DNA from: Firmicutes bacterium HGW-Firmicutes-1
Lineage (GTDB): Bacteria; Bacillota; Clostridia; Lachnospirales; Vallitaleaceae
Direction: 5' to 3'
NCBI GenBank assembly: GCA_002841625.1
Contig: PHAG01000009.1
Span: forward strand, 248,001-312,000
Length of the DNA: 64,000 nucleotides
Within the stretch, counting starts at the first letter, position 1. Each line of letters starts with the position of its first letter. This document shows, in pieces, positions 1 through 8,297 of this stretch. The position numbers and the translations under genes were made by a program. The notes below the pieces were generated by a model. It did not search any database, had not been told where the DNA came from, and saw only the letters and a list, made by a program, of their open reading frames with translations.

Positions 1-351
1 GTAAAAAATGTTGACGAAGCAATAGAACATATTAATCACTATGGATCCGGTCATACCGATGCCATCATTACTGAAAATAACGTTGCATCTGATAAATTTA
101 TGACACTAGTAGACGCTGGGAATGTGTTTTTAAACTGTTCCACACGTTTTAGCGATGGATTCAAATATGGCTTCGGAGCTGAAGTTGGTATTAGTACGAA
201 TAAAATTCATGCCAGAGGACCAGTTGGACTTGATGGCTTACTCATTTATAAGTATAAGATGATTGGAAAAGGTCATATTGCAAAGGACTATTCAGAAGGC
301 ATTAGGAGCTTTACACATAAAAAGATAGATAAACCATTTCCTATTCATTAA
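1..351 (+). CDS. proA: Gamma-glutamyl phosphate reductase, 3' end
   Basis: This is the C-terminal 116 residues of an open frame that enters from the left edge of the window. The segment [12 protein letters not shown], followed by a stretch containing the NCSTRFSDG and [17 protein letters not shown] motifs, is the characteristic tail of ProA. ProA reduces gamma-glutamyl phosphate to glutamate semialdehyde with NADPH in cytoplasmic proline synthesis. The end is followed within about 30 bases by a strong hairpin and T-run, so the gene is the last of its transcript. The start and the catalytic cysteine lie outside the window. The family assignment is confident from sequence alone. Confidence 0.93.
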   Translation, partial: VKNVDEAIEHINHYGSGHTDAIITENNVASDKFMTLVDAGNVFLNCSTRFSDGFKYGFGAEVGISTNKIHARGPVGLDGLLIYKYKMIGKGHIAKDYSEGIRSFTHKKIDKPFPIH

Positions 352-382
352 TCAGTGACAATGAATAAGTTCTAAATTATAT

Positions 383-438
383 AAGACTCTCATCAATACC
401 CATTATGATACTTAACGGGTCTGAGAGAGTCTTTTTTT
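383..438 (+). terminator. Intrinsic terminator after proA
   Basis: Perfect 9-bp arms AAGACTCTC (383-391) and GAGAGTCTT (425-433) enclose an inner ACCC/GGGT pair and are followed by seven T residues. It separates proA from the convergent gene that ends at 482. Confidence 0.9.
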
Positions 439-481
439 ATTATATCAATTGCCTATTCCTTCATGAAGAAGGTTTTATAAA

Positions 482-3166
482 TTAATCTAATTCATTTGGT
501 GAATAATTTGTAACTTCGATTTTTACAATTTCATTACCACTTGTCACAAAGGTAACACCTTCGAATGTTTTTCCGTATGTGTAATATTTGAAATTAGTAG
601 ATTCATCAACCTCAGTTGGATCTCCATAAGCTTTGAATACTTCTTCGATGGTAGATCTTTCTGTAATTCCTTTTGGTAATTCTAAAGAAATCTCAGCGCC
701 ATAGTTGTAGTATTCTATATAAGTAATAAAACAGTGACCTATAGGTGCACCTTTTTCACTATAATTTATAATTTGAGTTCTTAGGATCTGATTATCTTTT
801 CTTAGCTCAATCCCTACTGCACTTCTTTTTCCTGCAACGATTATATCACTATTTGACAGAAGAACCCAACCGTTTTTTTCAAACTCAGCAATAGGAGCTG
901 GTAATTTGTAATAATTTCCACCATACTTTAGTTGGTAAGATAATAATTCTTTACCTATGTTTTTAGGCGTATTATAATTTTTAACTACATCAGGAAATTC
1001 TGTAGGAACAGATTTAGATGACGTTTCTTTAGGTGTAACTAGATTTTCCACATCAATACTATCTACGTTGTTACTTTCTTTATCCATTGAAATTTCAACG
1101 TTAGAATCGGAATCAGATTGAATGTAATCCTTCAATAATTTTACTCTAGGATAACCTTGTTCGTACTCAATTTGTTCGGGTTTTGCAAGGTTATTATCAA
1201 GTAAATAATCATTTATTTTCTTTTCAGCAACAATAATTTTTTTCAAGCATGGGCTTTGCAATACTCTTTTTAACCTTTTGTTAAAGGTAGCGTTATCTAT
1301 TTCGAAGGATATGTCATTATATAATGCAAAGATAAAAGGAAATTTTCTTTTTTCAACTACGTCTATAAGGGAAGCAGCAGTTGTCAAAGAATCAAAATAG
1401 AGCAGTTTAGTATTTATGTAGTCGAGAGCAATAAAGGGGGACAGTTTTCCTTCAGTTTCAGGGAACTTTCTTTTGAAATCAATAATTAACTGATGAATGG
1501 TTTCTAAGAAAGCAGTTGTTAAAATTTTCATTGAATGAATGTTTTGAAGATAGCTTATAAATTGTTCATACTTTACGTTTTGTGGATTTGGAAAATCTTC
1601 ATCAATAATAAGTAGATCATAGCTTTCTAAATACCTTTCATCTCTTCTATGAGCAAATCCGTGCCGCGTTTTGGAGAATTCTACATCATATGTATAATTC
1701 AAGAAACGATTATAATCATCAATACACTCGATTGTTTTTTTATTTCTATCATAGGCGTCCTGACTCGACCAAATACCGTGATCATGTTTTCTGTAAAGTG
1801 TCATTACAGATTTTATATGACCAATATCCCCTAATTGGGAACAGAAAATATTTAACATCCAATCGCCAACAAACATTTCAAAAAGAGCATCTGGTATTTG
1901 TTCTATGAACGGACCATAATAAAAACCACAGGAAATATTTCCAATAATATACCTTTCTAATATATATAATGTGGTAAAAATATCGCCGATAGCTTCTTGT
2001 TGCATATTATAAAGCTCTTGTTTTCTTTCATTTTCATAGTCCATAATAATACTATCAAATGAAATTGCACATTCTGGGTGAATTTCCATAAAATTTATAT
2101 GTCTTTGTATTTTATGATCATGAATCCAGTAATCGTCACCGTCCACCAGCGCCATATATTTACTTCCTTGGCAAGATCTTATCACACGCTTTAAATTTTT
2201 TACCATACCTAAATTTACATTGCTTATTAAATGCTCAATAGTAATGTTTTTACTCATTACTGTATTTTTAATATACGTATCTATCATACTCGTTGTTTGA
2301 TCTGTAGAGTTATCATCACAAATAATAATTTTTAAGTCGAAATCGCCTCGTTGTTTTACAATTGAATCAATACACTCAACTATATATTTTTCGTGATTAT
2401 AGGCTAATACACCTACATTTATAGTAGGTCTTTTCATTACTGTTTGATTTTCTGTTTCAAGTAATCTTGAATACATATTTTTCAGCTTTCTTGATATAAT
2501 CGCTGCAGTATCTAAATTTTTCTGAGCTTTATTTTTTTTCATAAGGATGCCAAATTGATTATTTTCAAATAAAACAAGATTTTTCTTTTTAAATTGTTCA
2601 TAGCATTCTTTTACGGAAGCCCAATTTATTGTGTCGAACACAATAATACCGCCATCTATTACTAAGGGGGCGTAATGATCAATATCTGCTTGTACATTTT
2701 TACGATCATGATTACCATCAATATGTAACATATCTATTTTGATTTTTTCGAAATCTAAAACAGCTTGGTTTGAGGTTTTTCTAATGATTTGAACAACATC
2801 AGAAAGACCATATTTTTCATTATTTATCAACACATTGTTATACATAGCTTCAAAATCAATACCTTCAAGAAAGGTATTTACCTTATTTCTGAATCCTTCT
2901 TCTAAATCATATTCTTTGGCTTCACTGAGACAATATGGATCAATTCCATACGCATTTCCGTTATTGTCCATAAAAGCCTGAGCAACTGAAAATAAACTCT
3001 TCCCTTTATATACACCAATCTCAACATAATTTTGCAGCTTAAAGTGAGATGCTAAATAAGCCATTAAATAGCACTTAGGTAGTGGTGAACCCCCACCAAA
3101 ATCATATAATGAAGTATTACTATGAATCTTTTTCATTCGGTTAAATAAGTTGTCTTCCCCTTGCAT
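482..3166 (-). CDS. Multidomain methyltransferase / GT2 glycosyltransferase fusion
   Basis: 894 residues, started at the ATG at 3166 behind GGAGAGG rather than the in-frame TTG 15 bases upstream. Residues about 40-215 look like a class I SAM methyltransferase (motif VEIGVYKG near 48-55, then IDGNHD). Residues about 247-480 are a family 2 glycosyltransferase (VLAYNHEKYI, ICDDNSTD, VDGDDYW). Residues about 515-700 resemble the N-terminal half of the glycosyltransferase at 19688-20803, sharing the FPFIF-LY and SP-KKIIVA patterns. The last 150 residues form a separate domain (KLPAPIAEFEKNGW, then a GDPTEV section) that I associate with exported Firmicute proteins. The gene diverges from the glycan cluster. 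The exact sugar acceptor and the role of the tail are unknown. Confidence 0.75.
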   Translation of the reverse strand: MQGEDNLFNRMKKIHSNTSLYDFGGGSPLPKCYLMAYLASHFKLQNYVEIGVYKGKSLFSVAQAFMDNNGNAYGIDPYCLSEAKEYDLEEGFRNKVNTFLEGIDFEAMYNNVLINNEKYGLSDVVQIIRKTSNQAVLDFEKIKIDMLHIDGNHDRKNVQADIDHYAPLVIDGGIIVFDTINWASVKECYEQFKKKNLVLFENNQFGILMKKNKAQKNLDTAAIISRKLKNMYSRLLETENQTVMKRPTINVGVLAYNHEKYIVECIDSIVKQRGDFDLKIIICDDNSTDQTTSMIDTYIKNTVMSKNITIEHLISNVNLGMVKNLKRVIRSCQGSKYMALVDGDDYWIHDHKIQRHINFMEIHPECAISFDSIIMDYENERKQELYNMQQEAIGDIFTTLYILERYIIGNISCGFYYGPFIEQIPDALFEMFVGDWMLNIFCSQLGDIGHIKSVMTLYRKHDHGIWSSQDAYDRNKKTIECIDDYNRFLNYTYDVEFSKTRHGFAHRRDERYLESYDLLIIDEDFPNPQNVKYEQFISYLQNIHSMKILTTAFLETIHQLIIDFKRKFPETEGKLSPFIALDYINTKLLYFDSLTTAASLIDVVEKRKFPFIFALYNDISFEIDNATFNKRLKRVLQSPCLKKIIVAEKKINDYLLDNNLAKPEQIEYEQGYPRVKLLKDYIQSDSDSNVEISMDKESNNVDSIDVENLVTPKETSSKSVPTEFPDVVKNYNTPKNIGKELLSYQLKYGGNYYKLPAPIAEFEKNGWVLLSNSDIIVAGKRSAVGIELRKDNQILRTQIINYSEKGAPIGHCFITYIEYYNYGAEISLELPKGITERSTIEEVFKAYGDPTEVDESTNFKYYTYGKTFEGVTFVTSGNEIVKIEVTNYSPNELD

Positions 3167-3214
3167 TAATATCCTCTCCAATTCGGGTTTTTACCTGTTA
3201 TTATGGTACATGGT

Positions 3215-3243
3215 ATTATATGCAAAAGTTGTCCTACTCGCAA
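3215..3243 (-). promoter_or_regulatory. Sigma-A-like promoter for the methyltransferase/GT fusion
   Basis: On the minus strand TTGCGA (3238-3243), a 17-base spacer and TATAAT (3215-3220) sit about 50 bases upstream of the ATG at 3166. Confidence 0.65.
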
Positions 3244-3283
3244 CTGAAATGAACACTGATATTGTATTTTCCACGTAATGCAC

Positions 3284-3313
3284 TTATCCATTTTTGTCTT
3301 CATACTATATAAT
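3284..3313 (+). promoter_or_regulatory. Possible promoter of the glycan operon
   Basis: A perfect TATAAT (3308-3313) preceded at 18 bases by a weak TTATCC. It would produce a leader of about 165 bases that includes the three hairpin repeats at 3355-3474. The -35 match is poor, so the call is tentative. Confidence 0.4.
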
Positions 3314-3354
3314 AACTGAGCGCATATCCCATGACTATAAAACTTGGACAAGTA

Positions 3355-3474
3355 ATGAGAGTCAAGGGTACCGAAGGTCCTTGACTTTTCAAAAATGAGA
3401 GACAAGGATACCTGAGGTCCTTGACTTCTCAAAATGAGAGTCAAGGGTACCGGAAGGTCCTTGACTTCTCAAAA
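3355..3474 (+). repeat. Three tandem 39-41 bp hairpin repeats in a leader
   Basis: Copies at 3355-3394, 3395-3433 and 3434-3474 follow one another without spacers. Each begins ATGAGA and carries GTCAAGG (GACAAGG in copy 2), then ACC, a 3-4 base loop (GAA, TGA, GGAA), then GGT and CCTTGAC followed by a TCTC or TTTC tail. Each unit can therefore fold into an imperfect hairpin: TGAGA pairs with TCTCA across a one-base bulge, then the GTCAAGG/CCTTGAC and ACC/GGT pairs. The last copy directly abuts the GGAGG of the next gene. Confidence 0.85.
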
Positions 3475-3483
3475 GGAGGTATC

Positions 3484-4347
3484 ATGAAGGGTATTATATT
3501 AGTTAACGGTTCAGAACCATTGCTATTTCCAATAACAAAGGCCCTATCAAAACACATTTTACCAATATATGATAAGCCATTTATTTACTATGAATTGTAT
3601 ATTATGATGATGTCAAATATAAAGCAAATACAGATTATGTTGACTCCAACTGATACAGTTATTCATCAACAATTACTAGAATTACTAGGTGATGGCTCAT
3701 CATTAGGTATTCAATTAACCTATAAAATTCATGAACAATTAAAGGGAATTGCCGAGCTGTTCCTTTTGGAGAAAAACTTTATTGATAATGAATCAGTTGC
3801 ATTACTATTGGGAAATACGCTCCTTCTTGGAGAAGAAATAGAAATATATCTGAATAGCATGGATGATTATATTCAGGGAGCTTTCATCTTTGAGGATGGT
3901 GCTTATAATTTGGCAGAACGCATTGCATTAAGTGGAAAGAAACCTAAGGAATTGACACCAGACTTAGCTATTCCAGGAATCTATTTTTATGATAATTCAA
4001 TAGTTGAAATTGTTCACAATTTAAAATCATCATTAACCAGTGGTTTGGAAATTATGGATATAAATCAGGTATACCATGCTCAGCAAAAATTAAAAGTGAT
4101 ACGACTGGAAAAAGGAAGTAATTGGTTTGATACTAGTACATGCATAGGTTTAATAGAAACAGCCAATTTTGTAAGTGAGGCTCAAAAAACAAATGGATAT
4201 TATATTGGTTGTATTGAAGAGATTGCTTATAAAAAAGGGTACATCTCATATGAACAGCTACAATTACTTGCTAAACCATTAAATCATACGGAATATGGTA
4301 AATATCTAGAAAATATTGCAAAGAGACAATGGGAGTGGGAAAGCTAA
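3484..4347 (+). CDS. RmlA-like nucleotidyltransferase with degenerate active site
   Basis: 287 residues, started at the ATG behind AAAGGAGGT (3473-3480) because the longer frame runs into the hairpin repeats. The fold is that of glucose-1-phosphate thymidylyltransferase: KGIILVNGSE, SKHILPIYDKP, LLGDGSSLGIQL, PGIYFYDN and WFDTST are all recognisable in order, and length is normal. However, the nucleotide-binding signature GGSGTR reads NGSEPL, so the conserved glycines and arginine are missing. The metal-binding GDN reads GNT. I infer that it has lost or altered catalysis and may be a regulatory or structural paralogue. It is the first gene of the + strand glycan run. A divergent active enzyme is not excluded. 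Confidence 0.7.
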   Translation: MKGIILVNGSEPLLFPITKALSKHILPIYDKPFIYYELYIMMMSNIKQIQIMLTPTDTVIHQQLLELLGDGSSLGIQLTYKIHEQLKGIAELFLLEKNFIDNESVALLLGNTLLLGEEIEIYLNSMDDYIQGAFIFEDGAYNLAERIALSGKKPKELTPDLAIPGIYFYDNSIVEIVHNLKSSLTSGLEIMDINQVYHAQQKLKVIRLEKGSNWFDTSTCIGLIETANFVSEAQKTNGYYIGCIEEIAYKKGYISYEQLQLLAKPLNHTEYGKYLENIAKRQWEWES

Positions 4348-4380
4348 ATATGAATTCATTTATGATTGAGAGGTTTTAAA

Positions 4381-5256
4381 ATGAAGTTACCATTAATATG
4401 CTTTATAACATGGAATAGGGCTGGATTAACAGCACTTAATTTAAGAGCACTTCTTGATACGAATGATGATTTTGAATTATACATAATTGATAATAATTCA
4501 CAAGATGATACCTGGCAGTTTATTCAGAGTGTCAAAGATGAAAGAATTAAATGTAAAAAAAGATTTGATATCAATCGGGGAGAAGTATATGCAATTAATT
4601 ATGCATTAAGCAAAAGGAATAAGGAGCAATATTTTATTTTAGTTGAAAATGACATACGTATAAAAACAAAAGATTGGGTAACTAAGTTCTTAGATACCAT
4701 GGAGACCTTTCCGGAGCTAGGATTACTAGGAGCTACGAATCAAGTAATATTAGAGTATGAAGTAAAGCCATTACCAGAATTGATAAGTAAAGGAGAGGTT
4801 GGATACTATGGAGTTTATCAAGTTAGAGGGTGTTGCAATTGCTTTCGTCCAGAACTACTTGATCAATTAGGATATTTTAATGAAGAAACCGGATGGGCAG
4901 ATCGCGATAATTGTTTTCGAATTAATAAATTTACAAACTATGTGACAGGCTATAGTTCATGTATAGAAATTGAATTAACAAAAAGTATACTATGTAATCA
5001 ATGTTTAATAAAAGATCAATGCTCTCTTCTAAAAGATGCTACAACTTGTTTTGAGGTATATAAAAAAAATGATCAGTATCCACAATTTACTGCAGCAATG
5101 AGCGACAAACATGCAGCATATACCCATGAGTTATTAGAAGGAAAACGCTCTATCTACTGTGCATCTATACATGATCCGGAGTCCATTAAGAATCATGTTT
5201 ATCATAAAGAATGGGCGTTGGATAATTTTCAATTCTTTATAGATAAAGCGAATTAG
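4381..5256 (+). CDS. GT2-like glycosyltransferase with four-cysteine insert
   Basis: 291 residues. The ATG at 4381 is preceded by GAGAGG, and an in-frame TTG 15 bases earlier overlaps that site. The N-terminal half is a family 2 (GT-A) glycosyltransferase: ICFITWNRAGL, YIIDNNSQDDTW, and VENDIRI as the metal-binding D-x-D-like segment. The C-terminal part has a cysteine cluster C-x2-C-x5-C-x8-C (CNQCLIKDQC...), then YCASIHDPES near the end. The same two signatures occur in the genes at 5320 and 10418, so this is a small paralogous family. The cluster probably binds zinc or iron, but this is inference. It presumably transfers a sugar to a surface glycan or glycoprotein. Confidence 0.75.
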   Translation: MKLPLICFITWNRAGLTALNLRALLDTNDDFELYIIDNNSQDDTWQFIQSVKDERIKCKKRFDINRGEVYAINYALSKRNKEQYFILVENDIRIKTKDWVTKFLDTMETFPELGLLGATNQVILEYEVKPLPELISKGEVGYYGVYQVRGCCNCFRPELLDQLGYFNEETGWADRDNCFRINKFTNYVTGYSSCIEIELTKSILCNQCLIKDQCSLLKDATTCFEVYKKNDQYPQFTAAMSDKHAAYTHELLEGKRSIYCASIHDPESIKNHVYHKEWALDNFQFFIDKAN

Positions 5257-5319
5257 TGTTGAATACATTTAACCGAATGTGAAGGCTTGTAACATTGACT
5301 AGTAAAAAAGGAGAGAATT

Positions 5320-6192
5320 ATGATACCACCAATGGTAAGTTTTGTTACATGGAATAGGGCGGGATTAAATGCACGAAATTTAACCGCACTTTTAAAGACA
5401 ACAGATGATTTCGAATTGTATATTATTGATAATGGGTCAAAGGATGACACGTGGGAATTTATACAAAGTTTGGAGGATGATAGAATCAAGCTTAGGGAAA
5501 GATTCGAGGTTAACCGTGGCTTAGTATACGCAATGAATTATATTTTAAGGAAACGTAAAAAAGAGCAATTTTACATTACATTAGACAGTGATGTCAGTGT
5601 ATTAACTGAGGATTTTGTTCGTAAATATATGAATGTAATGGATGCCTTTCCTGAGGTTGGCTTGTTAGGTGCGGTAAGAGACACATTTTTTGAAGAAAAA
5701 AATATAAAAAGTCAGTTGATTGCTCAAAATGATGAGGGGTTTTACCCCTTTCATATTATAGTTGGATGTTGTATTTGCATTAGACCAGAAGTATTTGAAT
5801 ATTTAGGGTATTGGAATGAAGAAACATGTGGAGCGGACATAGATATATGTGCACGTATTAATAAAATGACACCTTATAAGACTGGCTTTATTCCTACCAT
5901 TTTCATTGATCAAACCCAAAGGATTTCATGTGACGATTGTTTGCTAAAAGAAAAATGCACATTGATTAAAATGGATGAAAATTGTTTTGACCAATATGAT
6001 AGGTTGTATAAGCATAGAGAATTTGCAAAAATAATACAGGTTAAAGAAGCTGCCTATTTACAGGAGCTAAATGCAAAAAGACGTACTGCATTTTGTGCTT
6101 CTATACATGACCCGGATTCAACAATTGATTATGTATATAATCATGAATCGGCTAAAGAAAACTTTGAATTCTTTATTAAGAATGCAAATTGA
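5320..6192 (+). CDS. GT2-like glycosyltransferase, paralogue with four-cysteine insert
   Basis: 290 residues, ATG behind AAGGAGAG. It is a close paralogue of the preceding gene, with FVTWNRAGLNARNL, YIIDNGSKDDTW and a DSDVSV acidic motif, then C-x2-C-x5-C-x8-C (CDDCLLKEKC...) and FCASIHDPDS. The similarity runs along the full length and points to tandem duplication. Sequence divergence between the two is substantial, so they probably differ in donor or acceptor. It lies 63 bases after its paralogue and 22 bases before the next glycosyltransferase, in one operon. No signal peptide or membrane segment is visible, so it should act on the cytoplasmic side. Confidence 0.75.
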   Translation: MIPPMVSFVTWNRAGLNARNLTALLKTTDDFELYIIDNGSKDDTWEFIQSLEDDRIKLRERFEVNRGLVYAMNYILRKRKKEQFYITLDSDVSVLTEDFVRKYMNVMDAFPEVGLLGAVRDTFFEEKNIKSQLIAQNDEGFYPFHIIVGCCICIRPEVFEYLGYWNEETCGADIDICARINKMTPYKTGFIPTIFIDQTQRISCDDCLLKEKCTLIKMDENCFDQYDRLYKHREFAKIIQVKEAAYLQELNAKRRTAFCASIHDPDSTIDYVYNHESAKENFEFFIKNAN

Positions 6193-6214
6193 TTATAGAA
6201 ATGAGGTGAACAAT

Positions 6215-7228
6215 ATGAAGATAGGCTTTTTCTTGTCTTCAAATGAAGATGCAGTTAGTACGTATTCAGATAAAGCCATTGCAATAGGTTTGAAAAAAAT
6301 GGGATATGATATTGAGATAATTCAAAACAAAGAAGAGAAATTAAATATACTCGAAAACCCTTTTTTTGATGCAATATTTTTTCAAAAAACGATTCAATGT
6401 AAAGGTCATACCGAACAATATATTAAGCATCTAAAGGGAAGGGTTCATTTAATTCATATTGATGATGATTTTCAAGATATGGTTGTTAAGGAACATATAG
6501 ATACCTTGAATATAACCGATCTCATTTTAGTAGGAACCAATCAACATAAGTCAGCATTAGCTCATTATACCTACACACCAGTTGAAGTGTTTTCTTGTGT
6601 TGTGGATATTGAAAATTATCCATATACGTTAGTACGTAAAAAAGATAATAATCCCTTAATAATAGGTTGGCAGCAAGGCTGCGCAGATGCTTATGTAAGA
6701 GAATTTTTAATGATTAAAGGCCCTTTAAATGCACTACATGAAAGATATGGTATTGAATTACATTTATATGGATGGCACATGGGAAAGGACTATCCAGATA
6801 GAAGACAAGTTGTTTTGGAGGCGCTACCTTTTTCAAGATGTGTAGAGTATCAACCTATTAAGGAATATCTTTCAAATATTGTACCTCAAGTTGCAAAATC
6901 AGATATTTTTATCATGCCTTATAATATGAGTGATAAAGATCGAATCGGGAAAAGTGGATTTGGATTAAAAAGGGTGATGTCTTTAGGGATTCCAGTAGTT
7001 GTAACAAATTCTCTTCATCATAGAAGTTTGATTGAAAATGGCGTAACTGGCTTTTTAGCCTCAACTGAAGAAGAATGGTTTGATAATATTAGTGCTTTAA
7101 TTGAGAATATAGAATTAAGAGAGAGATTTTCATTGAATGCACGAAGACTAATTGAAGAGCAATATAATGAAGAAGAGGTACTTAAAAGATTTGTTGAATC
7201 TGTTAATAAACATATCTCAATATTTTGA
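6215..7228 (+). CDS. GT4-like glycosyltransferase, family B copy 1
   Basis: 337 residues, started at the ATG at 6215 behind GAGGTGA. A longer in-frame start would overlap the preceding gene and give an unrelated N-terminus. MKIGFFLSSNEDA opens a first Rossmann-like half. The second half carries the GT-B donor region: LHLYGWHMGK, QVAKSDIFIMPY, then FGLKRVMSLGIPVVVTNS and GVTGFLASTEEEW. The next gene is a clear paralogue (about the same length, shared AIFFQKTI and HIDDDF motifs). Both sit in the operon of paired glycosyltransferases. The substrate is unknown. Confidence 0.75.
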   Translation: MKIGFFLSSNEDAVSTYSDKAIAIGLKKMGYDIEIIQNKEEKLNILENPFFDAIFFQKTIQCKGHTEQYIKHLKGRVHLIHIDDDFQDMVVKEHIDTLNITDLILVGTNQHKSALAHYTYTPVEVFSCVVDIENYPYTLVRKKDNNPLIIGWQQGCADAYVREFLMIKGPLNALHERYGIELHLYGWHMGKDYPDRRQVVLEALPFSRCVEYQPIKEYLSNIVPQVAKSDIFIMPYNMSDKDRIGKSGFGLKRVMSLGIPVVVTNSLHHRSLIENGVTGFLASTEEEWFDNISALIENIELRERFSLNARRLIEEQYNEEEVLKRFVESVNKHISIF

Positions 7229-7252
7229 TAATCAATAGATAGGTGATGTTAT

Positions 7253-8269
7253 ATGAAAATTAAGTTTTTTTTATCTGATAATGAAATGGCACCAACAACG
7301 ATTTCGGGAAAGTTATTTGCTCAGGCTATAAAAAATGAGGGGTATGATGTAGAAGTTATTCAAAATACAGTTGATAAAAAAGACATTCTTGCAAAACCAA
7401 ATTGTGATGCTATATTTTTTCAAAAAACAATTTATAGTGCACACAGTTATGAAGATATAAAACATCTTAAGGGAAAAGTTTATTTGATTCATATTGATGA
7501 TGACTTTGTCGGAATGAATCAAATTGAGCACATTAACACCTTAAATGTTACAGATCTGATTTTGGTAGCTAACAAGAAACATGCGGAGCTATTGAAAAAT
7601 TATGTAGTGACAGCTACTGAAGCAGTTGAAAGTATACCAGATTTTCAAAATTATCCTTATATACCCTTTGAAGAAAGAAAGAATAATCCATTAATTATTT
7701 GTTGGCAGAAAAATTTTGCGGATGCTTATGTAGATGATTTGCTAATGATTAAAGATGTTTTAATAAAAGCACATGAGAAATATAATGTAGAATTACATTT
7801 ATATGGATGGCATTTGGGAAAACATTATGGATGGACCGATCGCAGCTCAAATATTCGAGATGTTCTTCCATTTGCAGAATTCATTCCTTTTCAACCCTCA
7901 GAAATTTACTTGAAGGAATTGGTTCCCCAAATTGCAAAATCAGATATTTGTATCGTACCATATTTAAATATACCCGAAAGAGATGGGAAGGGAGCCTTTG
8001 GGCTAAAGCCTATGATGATGCTAGGCTTACCTGTTGTTGTATCCGATTTTGAAGTACATAAAAGCTTAATAACGGATGGTGTAAATGGATATTTAGCTTC
8101 TACTCCAGAGGAATGGTATCAAAAACTCGAAAGTCTTATTGTATATCCTGAGATTAGAAGAGAATTTTCAATAGCAGGTAGGCATATGATGGAAAGTGAA
8201 TATAGTTATAATAGCTGTACGAAGGTATTGATCGCTGCATTGAAAAAACATATACCAATATTTAATTGA
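7253..8269 (+). CDS. GT4-like glycosyltransferase, family B copy 2
   Basis: 338 residues, ATG behind AGGTGAT. It is paralogous over its whole length to the gene just upstream: MKIKFFLSDNEMA, DAIFFQKTIYS, VYLIHIDDDF, LHLYGWHLGKHYG, QIAKSDICIVPY, LKPMMMLGLPVVVSDF. The pair therefore arose by tandem duplication. It is a GT-B fold enzyme with the donor-binding half in the C-terminal region, and no membrane segment. The following gene has almost the same length and a similar layout. The three probably act in sequence on one glycan, which is inference from context. Confidence 0.75.
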   Translation: MKIKFFLSDNEMAPTTISGKLFAQAIKNEGYDVEVIQNTVDKKDILAKPNCDAIFFQKTIYSAHSYEDIKHLKGKVYLIHIDDDFVGMNQIEHINTLNVTDLILVANKKHAELLKNYVVTATEAVESIPDFQNYPYIPFEERKNNPLIICWQKNFADAYVDDLLMIKDVLIKAHEKYNVELHLYGWHLGKHYGWTDRSSNIRDVLPFAEFIPFQPSEIYLKELVPQIAKSDICIVPYLNIPERDGKGAFGLKPMMMLGLPVVVSDFEVHKSLITDGVNGYLASTPEEWYQKLESLIVYPEIRREFSIAGRHMMESEYSYNSCTKVLIAALKKHIPIFN

Positions 8270-8297
8270 AAATTTTACTATTAAGGAGGTCATAAAA

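Noticed and set aside
1649-1908. Overlapping + strand frames inside the fusion gene
   Set aside because: They lack ribosome sites and are shadows of the long minus-strand coding frame.
3355-3474. CRISPR-like array or short peptide genes in the three tandem repeats
   Set aside because: The copies touch without spacers, and the tiny frames they contain (starting ATGAGA) do not stay in one frame or length between copies.
3421-3483. A longer N-terminus for the RmlA-like protein
   Set aside because: The extra 21 codons lie inside the hairpin repeat and ribosome site, and family members start at KGIIL.
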